The notes below the pieces were generated by a model, which was not told the DNA's origin, did not search any database, and was given only the letters and a program-made list of their open reading frames with translations. This document shows, one piece after another, positions 34,210-42,252 of a stretch of DNA of 64,000 nucleotides. How positions within the stretch are numbered: the stretch's first letter is position 1; the number at the start of each line of letters is the position of its first letter. Location: assembly GCF_000092025.1 (NCBI RefSeq), contig NC_003063.2:248001-312000 (forward strand), written 5' to 3'. Position numbers and translations under genes: made by a program. Origin of the DNA: Agrobacterium fabrum str. C58 (GTDB taxonomy: Bacteria; Pseudomonadota; Alphaproteobacteria; Rhizobiales; Rhizobiaceae).

Positions 34210-35406
34210 TCAGTCCGGCCAGCACAGCATGCCGTCGAAGCGGTGGCGGCTGCGGTCTTCGAACGGTGTCGCAATCATCTCGTTGGAGGCGCGTGCCTTG
34301 TCCAGCTCCTCGGCCAGCCGGGAAGCCACGATGGTTTCCTGACCGGGATGCAGGTTGCAGGGGTCGAGATAGAAATAGCGATGCTCGACCTCGTGATCGC
34401 GGGTGATGATCGGCGGATTGCCTCTGGCCAGCGCCGTCGTCAGGTCCCAGGCGGTGATATGCGCTTCGTCGGCATCGATGATGACACGCATGCGGTCGAG
34501 CGGATTGTTGGTCGGGTCGGGCTCGATCAGCGCCGTCACGCCCGGGCGTCCGTCCAGCGTCTTTTTCCAGAGATTGAGATAGCCGGTTTCGCGCTCGCGA
34601 ATGCCGGCATGGTCGCGTTTTTCCCAGGCTTCCAGCGCCGCCATCACGCCATAGATGCTTTCCTTGCCGACCTTCATGCCGCGGCCGATGCCCATGTTCT
34701 GCAGAAAGGCATGCCGCACCAGTTCCTTGCTTCCGGCGACGATGCCGGACGTGGGGCCGCCAAGGAACTTGTGGCCGGAATAGAGCACCACATCCGCGCC
34801 CGTCGCCAGAAACAACTCCAGATCATATTCGGAGGCCGCATCGACGATGACAGGCACGCCCTTCGCATGGGCGATTTCGACGAATTCGGACAGATGCAGC
34901 AACCCATAATCGACCACATGATGCGAGACCACATAGACCGCTGCCGCGGTTTTTTCAGTGATGGCGTTTTCCATGTGGTAGCGATGGGTTGATGTCGCCT
35001 GCCCGACCAGCACCACCTTGCCACCGCCGAGCCGGATCGCCTGATCCACCGGCGCGCCGTAGCTCACCACATGGCCCATCTGGACCAGAACCTCGTTCTT
35101 TTCAGGCGCGATATCGGGCAATTTTTCGATGGCGAGCAGATTATTGCCGGTAATCGCACCCGCCACAGCAAGGCTGATGCCGGACGAGCAGGACGCCGTG
35201 ACGAAGCCGGCCTCGCCGCCCGTCAGCCTCGCGATGATCGCGCTCGCCTTGCGCTGCAGATCGTTGATCTCCACGAATTGCGGAAGGATCGCCGCCATGG
35301 CCTCGACCGCCTCGGGGACGACGATGGAAGCACCGAGCGACGTCATTGTGCCCGAGACGTTGATGACCGGGCGAAGGCCGATCCTGCTTCTGATATCCTC
35401 GGTCAT
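34210..35406 (-). CDS. SelA-like PLP-dependent enzyme (possible ammonia-lyase)
   Basis: A 398-residue fold-type I PLP protein related to selenocysteine synthase SelA and to DgaE-type ammonia-lyases. The PLP-binding lysine is Lys213 ([14 protein letters not shown]), with the preceding Asp in [13 protein letters not shown]. It lacks the long N-terminal tRNA-binding region of SelA, and no selB or tRNA-Sec is nearby, so a role in selenocysteine synthesis is unlikely. The start at 35406 has AGGAGAAA upstream. It is divergent from the IclR gene and followed by the ATPase gene. In other bacteria such proteins occur beside cog3964 amidohydrolases, as here. Substrate unknown. Confidence 0.8.
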   Translation of the reverse strand: MTEDIRSRIGLRPVINVSGTMTSLGASIVVPEAVEAMAAILPQFVEINDLQRKASAIIARLTGGEAGFVTASCSSGISLAVAGAITGNNLLAIEKLPDIAPEKNEVLVQMGHVVSYGAPVDQAIRLGGGKVVLVGQATSTHRYHMENAITEKTAAAVYVVSHHVVDYGLLHLSEFVEIAHAKGVPVIVDAASEYDLELFLATGADVVLYSGHKFLGGPTSGIVAGSKELVRHAFLQNMGIGRGMKVGKESIYGVMAALEAWEKRDHAGIRERETGYLNLWKKTLDGRPGVTALIEPDPTNNPLDRMRVIIDADEAHITAWDLTTALARGNPPIITRDHEVEHRYFYLDPCNLHPGQETIVASRLAEELDKARASNEMIATPFEDRSRHRFDGMLCWPD

Positions 35407-35442
35407 GTCTTTCTCCTGTCTTTGCGATGCGATGGGCATCGA

Positions 35443-35461
35443 CATATATGCCATAATAATG
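35443..35461. promoter_or_regulatory. Shared CATTATTATG motif upstream of the SelA-like gene
   Basis: The minus strand reads CATTATTATGGCATATATG. Its first ten bases are identical to the element at 41852-41871 upstream of the Dpp-type binding-protein gene, and the remainder is similar (ATATA core). It lies between the divergent SelA-like and IclR genes and is a candidate IclR operator. Confidence 0.5.
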
Positions 35462-35480
35462 TAATAGCTTCTCAAAATGC

Positions 35481-36332
35481 ATGAGGAGCCGGAATTTGGA
35501 CGCCCATCGACTGGACGAAATAGCTTCAACCGCCCTTTCCGACACAGCGGAAAACCCGGACGTGAAGGCGGCCAAGCGCTCGCGCGTCAGCGGCATCGAC
35601 CGTGCGCTGCAGGTGATTGACTACCTTTACGAAACCGGATCGCCAGCCGGCGCTTACGCGATTGCCAAGGCCATCAAGGCGCCGCTTTCCACCGTCTATG
35701 TGATCGTCGACGATCTCGTCGAGAAGACCATGCTGGCGCGCAACGCCGACGGCAACATCTGGCTTGGCGCACGGCTTTACCACTATGGCCTCGCCTATGC
35801 GCGCTCGCTGGATTTCATGGGTGTCGCCACCCATGAAATGCATGATCTGTGCCGCCATGCCGGCGAAACCGTGCAGCTTTGCGGACGCGATGGTGATCAT
35901 ATGCTTGTGCTGGCGATGGCCGATGGACCCAGCCACTTTCAGGTTGCGTCCCGCGTCGGCACCCGTGTTCCGCTGAACTGGACGGCATCCGGCCGCCTGC
36001 TCGTCGGTCATCTGCCGGAAACCGAACGCCTCGAACTTTTCAGGCGTTGCGCCCGCTCCTCGCCCACGGGCCGTGCGGAAATCAATCCCGAGACCCTGTC
36101 GCAATCGGCGGCGGCCGCTTTTCATGACCGCCTGTCGATACAGGTCGCCGAATCCGATTACGCCGTCGCCTGCATCGCCTCGCCGATCTGCGACATCAAC
36201 GGTGAATGCGTCGCGACGATTTCCATCGTGCTGCCGGAACAGAAGGTGCTGGCGGACGAAAACCACTATACCGAACAGGTCAGGGTCTCGGCGGAACGGA
36301 TCGAAAAGCTGATGGGCTGGCGCAACCATTAA
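35481..36332 (+). CDS. IclR family transcriptional regulator
   Basis: A 283-residue regulator. The helix-turn-helix is at about residues 37-95 ([39 protein letters not shown]) and the C-terminal ligand domain carries [15 protein letters not shown] and the typical [21 protein letters not shown]. The ATG at 35481 has no ribosome site; a TTG at 35496 lies after GAGGAGCCGG and may be the true start (278 residues). It is embedded in the split Dpp/amidohydrolase/SelA-like cluster, read against its neighbours, and is likely its regulator. Its end nearly meets the end of the RidA-like gene. Confidence 0.87.
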   Translation: MRSRNLDAHRLDEIASTALSDTAENPDVKAAKRSRVSGIDRALQVIDYLYETGSPAGAYAIAKAIKAPLSTVYVIVDDLVEKTMLARNADGNIWLGARLYHYGLAYARSLDFMGVATHEMHDLCRHAGETVQLCGRDGDHMLVLAMADGPSHFQVASRVGTRVPLNWTASGRLLVGHLPETERLELFRRCARSSPTGRAEINPETLSQSAAAAFHDRLSIQVAESDYAVACIASPICDINGECVATISIVLPEQKVLADENHYTEQVRVSAERIEKLMGWRNH

Positions 36333-36338
36333 ATAGCC

Positions 36339-36833
36339 TCAACCCTTCAGCGCGACGATGGCTTCGATTTCAACGGTAATGTTGCCCGGCAGCGAGCCAA
36401 AACCCACGGCGGAGCGGGCATGCTGCCCCGCATCGCCGAACACGTCGATGAACAGATCGGAGCAGCCGTTGATGACGCTCGGATGATCGCGGAAATCGCT
36501 GACGGCATTGACCATGCCGAGCAGCTTGACCACCTTCTTCACCCGCGACAGGTCCCCCAGCGCCTCATGCATGACAGCAAGCAGGTTGATGCCGGTGAGG
36601 CGCGCATGATTATAGGCCTCTTCCAGCCCGATTTCCGCGCCAACCTTGCCGGCGTAAAGATGGCCGTTTTCTTCCCGCGGCCCCTGCCCCGAAAGATAGA
36701 GCATGTTGCCTTCCACCACATGGGTGACGAAATTGGCAATCGGCGGCGGCGGCGGCGGCAGAGAGATGCCGAGCGCAGCGAGCCGGTCATAGGGCGAAAG
36801 GTGCCCTTCAGCATCAAGCAAAGACTGTTTCAC
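36339..36833 (-). CDS. RidA-like enamine/imine deaminase family protein
   Basis: A 164-residue RidA/YjgF family protein. The conserved arginine that binds the carboxylate is Arg140 in HARSAVGFGSLPGNITVEIEAIV-type context (seen as ARSAVGFGSLP then VEIEAIV). It is longer than typical RidA (about 128 residues) because of an N-terminal extension with a run of seven prolines. The start is GTG at 36833 with GAGGAATT upstream. RidA proteins hydrolyse reactive enamines released by PLP enzymes to keto acids. Its neighbours, a SelA-like PLP enzyme and an amidohydrolase, fit such a role. It follows the amidohydrolase gene after 83 bases holding two hairpins. Confidence 0.85.
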   Translation of the reverse strand: MKQSLLDAEGHLSPYDRLAALGISLPPPPPPIANFVTHVVEGNMLYLSGQGPREENGHLYAGKVGAEIGLEEAYNHARLTGINLLAVMHEALGDLSRVKKVVKLLGMVNAVSDFRDHPSVINGCSDLFIDVFGDAGQHARSAVGFGSLPGNITVEIEAIVALKG

Positions 36834-36851
36834 GCGAATTCCTCATAATGC

Positions 36852-36903
36852 CGGGATGGGTATCCCGCCTTGTCTGCGGAAGGCGCAGGGCAGACCCTGC
36901 GCC
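36852..36903 (-). other. Two adjacent hairpins between amidohydrolase and ridA-like genes
   Basis: CGGGAT-GGGT-ATCCCG (36852-36867) and GGCGCAGGG-CAGA-CCCTGCGCC (36882-36903). Both stems are perfect. They lie in the leader of the RidA-like gene within the leftward operon and could attenuate transcription or protect the upstream mRNA. No T-run follows in the leftward direction. Confidence 0.55.
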
Positions 36904-36916
36904 ATTCCAGTCGGGT

Positions 36917-38140
36917 TCAGCGCCAGGAATAACCATGGCTATGGCGCACCAACTTGCGCGCCCTTGGAATGTAACGGCTGGCGGCTATGGCTTCCGCACC
37001 GATGACCGCGTAACGCGGCTCGAACAGGCGCTTCAGACGCGACACGTCACCATTGGAATCCGTGGCTTCCAGATCGGCATCGACAAGATCGAAAACCGTA
37101 AAATCCGCCCGCTGGCCGACATCGAGGCGGTTTTCCATGTCAAGGCGGATGACGGAGGCCGGATTGCGGGTGACTGCCTCGACGACGTTTTCGAAAGGCA
37201 TATCAACCGACAGCAGCTTCGACATGGTCGTCGCCAGGTCCCAGACCGGGAAATTCATCGAATGGCCGTGCAAATCCGTCGAGATCGAGAACGGCAACAG
37301 GCCGCGCGCAATCGCCGCCTCCGCCACCTTGAAGGAGAAGGATGCGCCGCCATGGCCGATATCCAGCCGGATGCCTTCACCCGCGCAGCGTTCGGCAAGG
37401 TTGAACAGGTCCTCGTCTTCCATGATGCTGGAGCCCGACTTGCCGTTGAAGCAATGGGTCACGACATCCCCGGGACCGAGGATTTCCAGCACCTCGTCAT
37501 AAAGTGCGGGCGGTTCGCCCACATGCACCATCATCGGCACTTTGAGGATCTTGGCGATCTTCTTGCCGAGCTTCACCGGCGTCACACCCCAGGAACCGGT
37601 GATGACATGGCTCGCCCGCACCTTCAGGCCGACAATATGTTCGCTGTTTTCGGCGTAACATTCGAGGATACGATCGAGGTCGATATCCTTGATGTCGCGC
37701 AGTTCCGGCACGCGGTTGCAGGCGACGAGGCCGATGGAACCGAGATTGAGGAAAGCCTTGATGCGCTCTCTCGAAGGTTCGATGATATATTCGCGGAAAC
37801 CATGGAAATTCGCCTCCCCCGCCGAGCCGGCATCCACCAGCGTCGTGACGCCGCGTTCCGCCCCGCATTCGGAGGGGCGGATGGAAATATCGGTGCCGCC
37901 ATGCCAGATATGCACATGCAGATCGACCCAGCCGGGTGAAATGAAGGCGCCTTTGGCATCAATGCGCTGCGTATCCGCAGGCGCCTGCAGGGCAGAACCT
38001 ACCGCGGCGATCTTGCCGTCGCCGCCGATCAGAATATCGGTCGAGGATTGGGACGCCCCCTTTCCGAAACCGACAGGTTTGACATTGGTGAGAAGAATGG
38101 GAGCTTGAAGAGGCGTTTTTGCCTGTTCACCTGATGTCAT
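36917..38140 (-). CDS. Amidohydrolase superfamily metallohydrolase (cog3964)
   Basis: A 407-residue binuclear metal hydrolase. Metal ligands can be placed at His75 and His77 (DLHVHIWHGG), carboxylated Lys173 (GLKVRASHV), His206 (MVHVGEPP), His229 (VTHCFNG) and Asp289 (STDLHG). Proteins of this group were long annotated as dihydroorotase or adenine deaminase. I recall that an Agrobacterium cog3964 enzyme, likely this one, was shown to hydrolyse acetyl-(R)-mandelate-type esters. The natural substrate is unknown. The start at 38140 follows AAGGGA; the gene begins one base after dppC ends. Its operon partners suggest it deacylates an imported N- or O-acyl compound. Confidence 0.85.
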   Translation of the reverse strand: MTSGEQAKTPLQAPILLTNVKPVGFGKGASQSSTDILIGGDGKIAAVGSALQAPADTQRIDAKGAFISPGWVDLHVHIWHGGTDISIRPSECGAERGVTTLVDAGSAGEANFHGFREYIIEPSRERIKAFLNLGSIGLVACNRVPELRDIKDIDLDRILECYAENSEHIVGLKVRASHVITGSWGVTPVKLGKKIAKILKVPMMVHVGEPPALYDEVLEILGPGDVVTHCFNGKSGSSIMEDEDLFNLAERCAGEGIRLDIGHGGASFSFKVAEAAIARGLLPFSISTDLHGHSMNFPVWDLATTMSKLLSVDMPFENVVEAVTRNPASVIRLDMENRLDVGQRADFTVFDLVDADLEATDSNGDVSRLKRLFEPRYAVIGAEAIAASRYIPRARKLVRHSHGYSWR

Positions 38141-38141
38141 C

Positions 38142-39017
38142 TTACAAATCCCTTCGCAGTCTTGGGTCGAGCATGTCCCGCAGCCCGTCGCCGACCATTT
38201 GCAGCGACAGCACGGAAAGAATGATGGCAAAGCCGGGGAAATAGGTCATCCAGTCAGCCTGACCGATATATTGGCGACCAGCGGAGATCATGGTTCCCCA
38301 GGTTGGAATTTCAGGGCTGACACCGAGCCCCAGAAACGACAGGCCGGCCTCGGCCAGCATGGCACTGGCGAAAAGGAAGGTGCATTGCACGAGGATCGGC
38401 GAGACCAGATTGCGCAGGACATGCCGCGTCATGATGTGGAAGGTGGAGATGCCGAGCGCCCTGGCCGCTTCCACATAGGGCAACTCACGAATCACCAGTG
38501 TCGAGGCGCGCACGATGCGGGCAAGGCGAGGCGAATAAACCACGGCGAGCGCGATGATGACAGTCGTCAGCGACGGACCGAGTGCCGCCACCAGCGCGAT
38601 GGCCAGCAGAATATCCGGAAAGGCCATCATTGCGTCGATCAGGCGGGCAATCGGCGTATCCAGCTTCTGGAAGAAACCGGCGAGCAGGCCGAGCGTGATG
38701 CCGATAATGGACGATAGCGCCACAACGGCGGCCCCCACGAGAAGCGACAGTCTGCCGGCATAGATGGTGCGGGAAAACACGTCGCGACCGAATTCGTCGG
38801 TGCCGAACCAGTAGAGTTCGCTCGGCGGCTTCAGGCGGTTGACGATCGACAGTTTCGACGGCGAGTAAGGCGCAATCATCGGCGCGAAAACGGCAAGCAG
38901 CACGAAGACGAGCAGCACGATAAGACCAGCGGCGACAGTCCTGCGTTTCAGGAGACGCCGAATGAACAGGATGGTCGGGTTGCGCGTCGGAGGGGCGGTG
39001 GAGGTGATATCGGCCAT
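38142..39017 (-). CDS. Peptide-type ABC transporter permease (DppC)
   Basis: A 291-residue inner-membrane permease with six helices. The N-terminal OppC domain (RRLLKRRTVAAGLIVLLVFV) is followed by FGTDEFGRDVFSRTIYAGR and the EAA loop YVEAARALGISTFHIMTRHVL. The C-terminal LGLGVSPEIPTWGTMISAGR is diagnostic of DppC/OppC. Its ATG overlaps the dppB stop by one base. It works with DppB and, by inference, the fused ATPase at 32319-34154. Confidence 0.92.
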   Translation of the reverse strand: MADITSTAPPTRNPTILFIRRLLKRRTVAAGLIVLLVFVLLAVFAPMIAPYSPSKLSIVNRLKPPSELYWFGTDEFGRDVFSRTIYAGRLSLLVGAAVVALSSIIGITLGLLAGFFQKLDTPIARLIDAMMAFPDILLAIALVAALGPSLTTVIIALAVVYSPRLARIVRASTLVIRELPYVEAARALGISTFHIMTRHVLRNLVSPILVQCTFLFASAMLAEAGLSFLGLGVSPEIPTWGTMISAGRQYIGQADWMTYFPGFAIILSVLSLQMVGDGLRDMLDPRLRRDL

Positions 39018-39958
39018 CAGTAACGAACCCTCGGATCGACCAGCAAATAAAGCATGTCGATTGCAAAATTGATGAGGACGTAAAGCCCGGCGATGACGAG
39101 AAGCGCGCCCTGAATGACCGGATAATCACGCCGGAGCACGGCGGACACGACGAGATTGCCGACACCCGGCAGGCCGAAGACGGTCTCCGTGACGACCGCG
39201 CCGGAAATCAGCACGGCGGCGGTGAGGCCAAGCACGGTGAGGATGGGGATGAGCGCATTTTTGAGCGCATGTTTCATCACCACGCGGCGCTCTTTGACGC
39301 CCTTGGCTCTGGCGGTGCGAACATAGTCGTCACCCAGAACATCCAGCATCGAGGCGCGGGTGAAGCGTAGAATGAGGGCGGAAGAAACGAGGCCGAGCGC
39401 AATCGCCGGAAGGGTCAGGTGATACATGCGCTCAAGGAAGCTCGCACCGGGCCCGCCATAACCCGACACCGGGAACAGATCGAGCCGCACGGCGAAGAAC
39501 TGCATGAGAATGAGGCCGAGCCAGAAGCTCGGAATGCTCGCTGCCAGCATCGCGATGGTGGTCGCGGCCTGGTCCACGAAGGAACCGCGACGGTAAGCAG
39601 CATAGATACCGATGGGGAGCGCGATGACACCGGCAATCAGCAGCGAAAAAATCGTCAGGAAGAAGGTCGGTTCCGCCCGGTCGAGAAGCGCCGAGCCGAC
39701 CGGCATGTTAAGAAAGATCGACTGGCCGAGATCACCCTTCAGCAATTGGCCGATATAATAGACATATTGCACCCCGAGCGACTGGTCGAGACCAAGCCGG
39801 GTGCGAAGCTCGGCAATATCCTGCGCCGTGGCATCCGGCCCCAGCATCACGGCGGCCGGATCACCGGGGGTGACGCGCAGGATAACGAAAACGATGGTGA
39901 CGACGAGGAACATCACCACGATCATTCCCGCAAGTCTTTGGAAAATATAGCGTATCAC
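39017..39958 (-). CDS. Peptide-type ABC transporter permease (DppB)
   Basis: A 313-residue permease with the classic N-terminus MIRYIFQRLAGMIVVMFLVVT, TPGDPAAVMLGPDATAQDIAELRTRLGLDQ, the EAA-type loop DVLGDDYVRTARAKGVKERRVVMKHALKNA and the end TVFGLPGVGNLVVSAVLRRDYPVIQ. It is separated from the upstream binding-protein gene by 329 bases containing a mosaic repeat, but is directly coupled to dppC downstream. Confidence 0.92.
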   Translation of the reverse strand: MIRYIFQRLAGMIVVMFLVVTIVFVILRVTPGDPAAVMLGPDATAQDIAELRTRLGLDQSLGVQYVYYIGQLLKGDLGQSIFLNMPVGSALLDRAEPTFFLTIFSLLIAGVIALPIGIYAAYRRGSFVDQAATTIAMLAASIPSFWLGLILMQFFAVRLDLFPVSGYGGPGASFLERMYHLTLPAIALGLVSSALILRFTRASMLDVLGDDYVRTARAKGVKERRVVMKHALKNALIPILTVLGLTAAVLISGAVVTETVFGLPGVGNLVVSAVLRRDYPVIQGALLVIAGLYVLINFAIDMLYLLVDPRVRY

Positions 39959-40287
39959 GTATGAAAGCTCCGAAGCGCGTGATTGCCGCGACCAGGCGAC
40001 GGTTGAACCGAGTTCTCGAGGGTGCCGGCAATTCCGGCACTCGCAGTAGTAAAATCGAACGTTCTCTTCGCACGTCCTCCTTATACCCCACCCTCATTCC
40101 TGTGCTTGTCACAGGAATCTAGCCAGCCCCAAGTCCTTGGGCTGAAAGGACTCCTCTCGCCGTGCAGACGCGCGTCGGCTGGATTCCCGTGACAAGCACA
40201 GGAATGAGGGCGGAGGCGAAGCGGGCTCACAGGTCCGGCATGAAAGAGCGCCGGATGCAAAGCCCGGCGCCCGATTGCCAACCAGTC
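39959..40287 (-). other. Intergenic gap between binding-protein and permease genes
   Basis: 329 bases in an otherwise compact operon. It holds a mosaic-type inverted repeat (40091-40210) and a separate hairpin GTGCCGG-CAATT-CCGGCAC (40022-40040). Nothing coding was recognised. The structures probably separate high expression of the binding protein from low expression of the permeases. Confidence 0.5.
40091..40210. repeat. RIME-like intergenic mosaic element
   Basis: A 120-base element. Its 34-base ends (40091-40124 and 40177-40210) are inverted copies differing at two positions, starting CCCTCATTCCTGTGCTTGTC and ending with its complement. Inside lies a second palindrome CCAAGTCCTTGG and the pair AGTCC/GGACT. 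Size and double-palindrome design match rhizobial intergenic mosaic elements (RIME type). It does not code for anything. Confidence 0.75.
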
Positions 40288-41814
40288 TTATTTCGTGACC
40301 GAAGCATTCCAGAAATAAGGCCAGGGAGCCGGATCGACGCCTTCCAGCTTGTTGGATTTAGCCGCCGCGGCGTTGAAGTCGCCGATCTTGATGAGCGGCA
40401 GCTCGGCATAGATCGTTTTTTGCACATTGGCCCACAGCGCAAGGCGCTTTTCCGGATCGGCTTCCGACGTGAAGGCGTCAACTGCCGCCTTGCGTGCCGG
40501 CGTATCCCACCAGCCCGGCGAGCTGGTGGACAGCGCTCCCATCAGCGCCGGTTCCGGCAGGAAGGGGCTGTGGCTGATATAAATGTCCCAGAGCTTCGGA
40601 TCGGCGCGGCGCTGCGTCAGCGTTGCCCAGTCCACCACCTGCATATCCACCTTGAAGCCGGCAAGCTTCAGATATTCCGCCGCCACCTGCGCCATTTTGT
40701 AATGGAACTCGTATTGGCGGCTGGTGAGGATGCGCAACGGCTCGCCATTATAACCGGCAGCCTTCAGCTTTTCGGCTGCTGCCTCCGGGTTGCCGACATT
40801 ATAATTGCCGTCGACGCCCTCTTCCGTGTGCCAGGAGAAATTGTCGGGATAATAGGCGCCGTCAAGGGCGTAGAAATCGGTGCTGCCGAAAGCGGCGGCC
40901 AGCATGTCCTCCATGTTCAGCGCTTCGGTTACGGCCTTGCGAACCTCAAGCTTGGAAGCAAGCCCCTCCTTGGTGTTGAACACGAAGACCGGGAAACCGA
41001 ATGGCTTCAGCATCATGGGCTGCGAGGCTGACGAGGACTTCACCTTTTCGAAGGACTCCACCGGAATGGAATCGACGTAATCATATTGACCTGAGACGGC
41101 CGCCTCGACGCGGGTATTGGGATCGGGCACCGGAACGAAGCGGATTTCGTCGAGATATTGATGGCGCGCACCACCATAACCGTCGCTTTCGCCATCACGG
41201 GACTTGTAGCCATCAAAACGCACGAGCTGGATATATTGGTCCGCCTTGCGTTCCTTCAGCATATAGGGGCCGGTGCCGACAAATTCGGCCATCGGCTCCG
41301 CCTGCTTTTCAGCCGGCAGGATGATGGCTGCCGAATTGTTGAAAGCCAGCAGCGAGGTCAGCGGCGCATAGGGCTGCTTAAGGGTAATCGTCACCGTTCC
41401 GGCATCGGGTGCAGAAATATTGTCGATAAAACCGGCGGCCTGCTTGCCGCGCGATGCGATCTTCATCCACCGGCCGAGCGAGGCGACGACGTCTTCCGAG
41501 GTCATGTCGCTGCCGTCATGGAACTTGATGCCCTGGCGCAGCTTGATGGTGTAGGTTTTGCCATCCGCACTGATCTCAGGCAGGCTTTCGGCCAGAAGAG
41601 GCGTCACCTTCCAGCCCTTGTCGAAGGTGTAGAGCGTCTCGAAAATATGCTGCGTGACGATGCCGACCAGATCGGCGGTCGAGGCCATCGGGTCGAGTGT
41701 CGGCGGCTCGCCGATCGTCGCGACGTTGATGACGCCGCCCTTCTCCGCAGCCGTCATCACACCCGGCGCCAGCAACAGCGCGGCGGTGGCGAGAAATGCA
41801 ATTTTACGTCTCAT
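40288..41814 (-). CDS. Peptide-type ABC transporter binding protein (DppA, SBP family 5)
   Basis: A 508-residue periplasmic protein of SBP family 5. Signal peptide at residues 1-23 (RRKIAFLATAALLLAPGVMTAA). Family signatures are EPPTLDPMASTADLVGIVTQHIFETLY, KTYTIKLRQGIKFHDGSDMTSEDV and RKAVTEALNMEDM. The start at 41814 is preceded by GGGAG; an upstream ATG at 41841 is less likely. It is the first gene of the leftward cluster with DppB, DppC, the amidohydrolase and the RidA-like protein. Family-5 proteins bind peptides but also glycosides, opines and other solutes, so the ligand is open. Confidence 0.9.
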   Translation of the reverse strand: MRRKIAFLATAALLLAPGVMTAAEKGGVINVATIGEPPTLDPMASTADLVGIVTQHIFETLYTFDKGWKVTPLLAESLPEISADGKTYTIKLRQGIKFHDGSDMTSEDVVASLGRWMKIASRGKQAAGFIDNISAPDAGTVTITLKQPYAPLTSLLAFNNSAAIILPAEKQAEPMAEFVGTGPYMLKERKADQYIQLVRFDGYKSRDGESDGYGGARHQYLDEIRFVPVPDPNTRVEAAVSGQYDYVDSIPVESFEKVKSSSASQPMMLKPFGFPVFVFNTKEGLASKLEVRKAVTEALNMEDMLAAAFGSTDFYALDGAYYPDNFSWHTEEGVDGNYNVGNPEAAAEKLKAAGYNGEPLRILTSRQYEFHYKMAQVAAEYLKLAGFKVDMQVVDWATLTQRRADPKLWDIYISHSPFLPEPALMGALSTSSPGWWDTPARKAAVDAFTSEADPEKRLALWANVQKTIYAELPLIKIGDFNAAAAKSNKLEGVDPAPWPYFWNASVTK

Positions 41815-41851
41815 GGTCAAGCTCCCAGCTCTTTGTTCCAACTCGATGTTC

Positions 41852-41871
41852 CATTATTATGTTATATACAT
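41852..41871. promoter_or_regulatory. Shared CATTATTATG motif upstream of the Dpp-type operon
   Basis: Reads CATTATTATGTTATATACAT on the plus strand, matching the site at 35443-35461 over its first ten bases and an ATATA core. It lies 10-30 bases downstream of the predicted -10 box (41881-41886), that is, over the transcription start, as expected for a repressor site. Confidence 0.5.
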
Positions 41872-41880
41872 CTTTATAAC

Positions 41881-41908
41881 AGAATATCTCGATAAGATGC
41901 CTTGTCAA
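41881..41908 (-). promoter_or_regulatory. Promoter of the Dpp-type binding-protein operon
   Basis: On the minus strand TTGACA (41908-41903), 16-base spacer, TATTCT (41886-41881). The start codon is at 41814, giving a leader of about 60 bases that contains the shared motif. Confidence 0.5.
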
Positions 41909-42252
41909 TGACCTTGCGGCGCGATGACGGATTTCCGGTATCGGCAAACTGGAAACAGGATTTTTCGGGGGAACAAAAAGGAGCTAGCCGGCAGGGAGGA
42001 TATTGCTGCACGCATTCGCGAGGGAAACGCCGGCGGAGAATTACGCAGCTTGGTTGTTTCGCATTTGCGAAGGAAGTGTTATTGAAGATCGGACTAGGAC
42101 AGACATAACCGCCCATTCTTATTTATCTTTACCTTATTCGCCTTCCCGCAGCCGTGTTTTCAAGGGCTGCAGACAGACCTAATATTCGATACCGCCGAGC
42201 TTGTTCAAAGCGGACAATAAATTTTTATTACGTTGAAATTATTGAGGAAATT

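Larger units (their letters stand above)
41815..42252. other. Divergent intergenic region, binding protein and glycosyltransferase
   Basis: 438 AT-rich bases. The left part holds the shared motif (41852-41871) and a leftward promoter: TTGACA as complement of 41903-41908, 16 bases, TATTCT as complement of 41881-41886. The right part (42110-42252) is AT-rich and probably carries the glycosyltransferase promoter. A 68-codon frame at 41902-42108 starts with TTG and has no recognisable product. Confidence 0.45.

Noticed and set aside
34210..35406. Selenocysteine synthase (SelA) annotation
   Set aside because: The fold is SelA-like, but there is no selB, selD or tRNA-Sec nearby, the protein is shorter than SelA, and its neighbours are catabolic.
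41902..42108. 68-codon plus-strand frame in the intergenic region before the glycosyltransferase gene
   Set aside because: TTG start, no ribosome site, no recognisable sequence, and it overlaps a promoter of the divergent operon.
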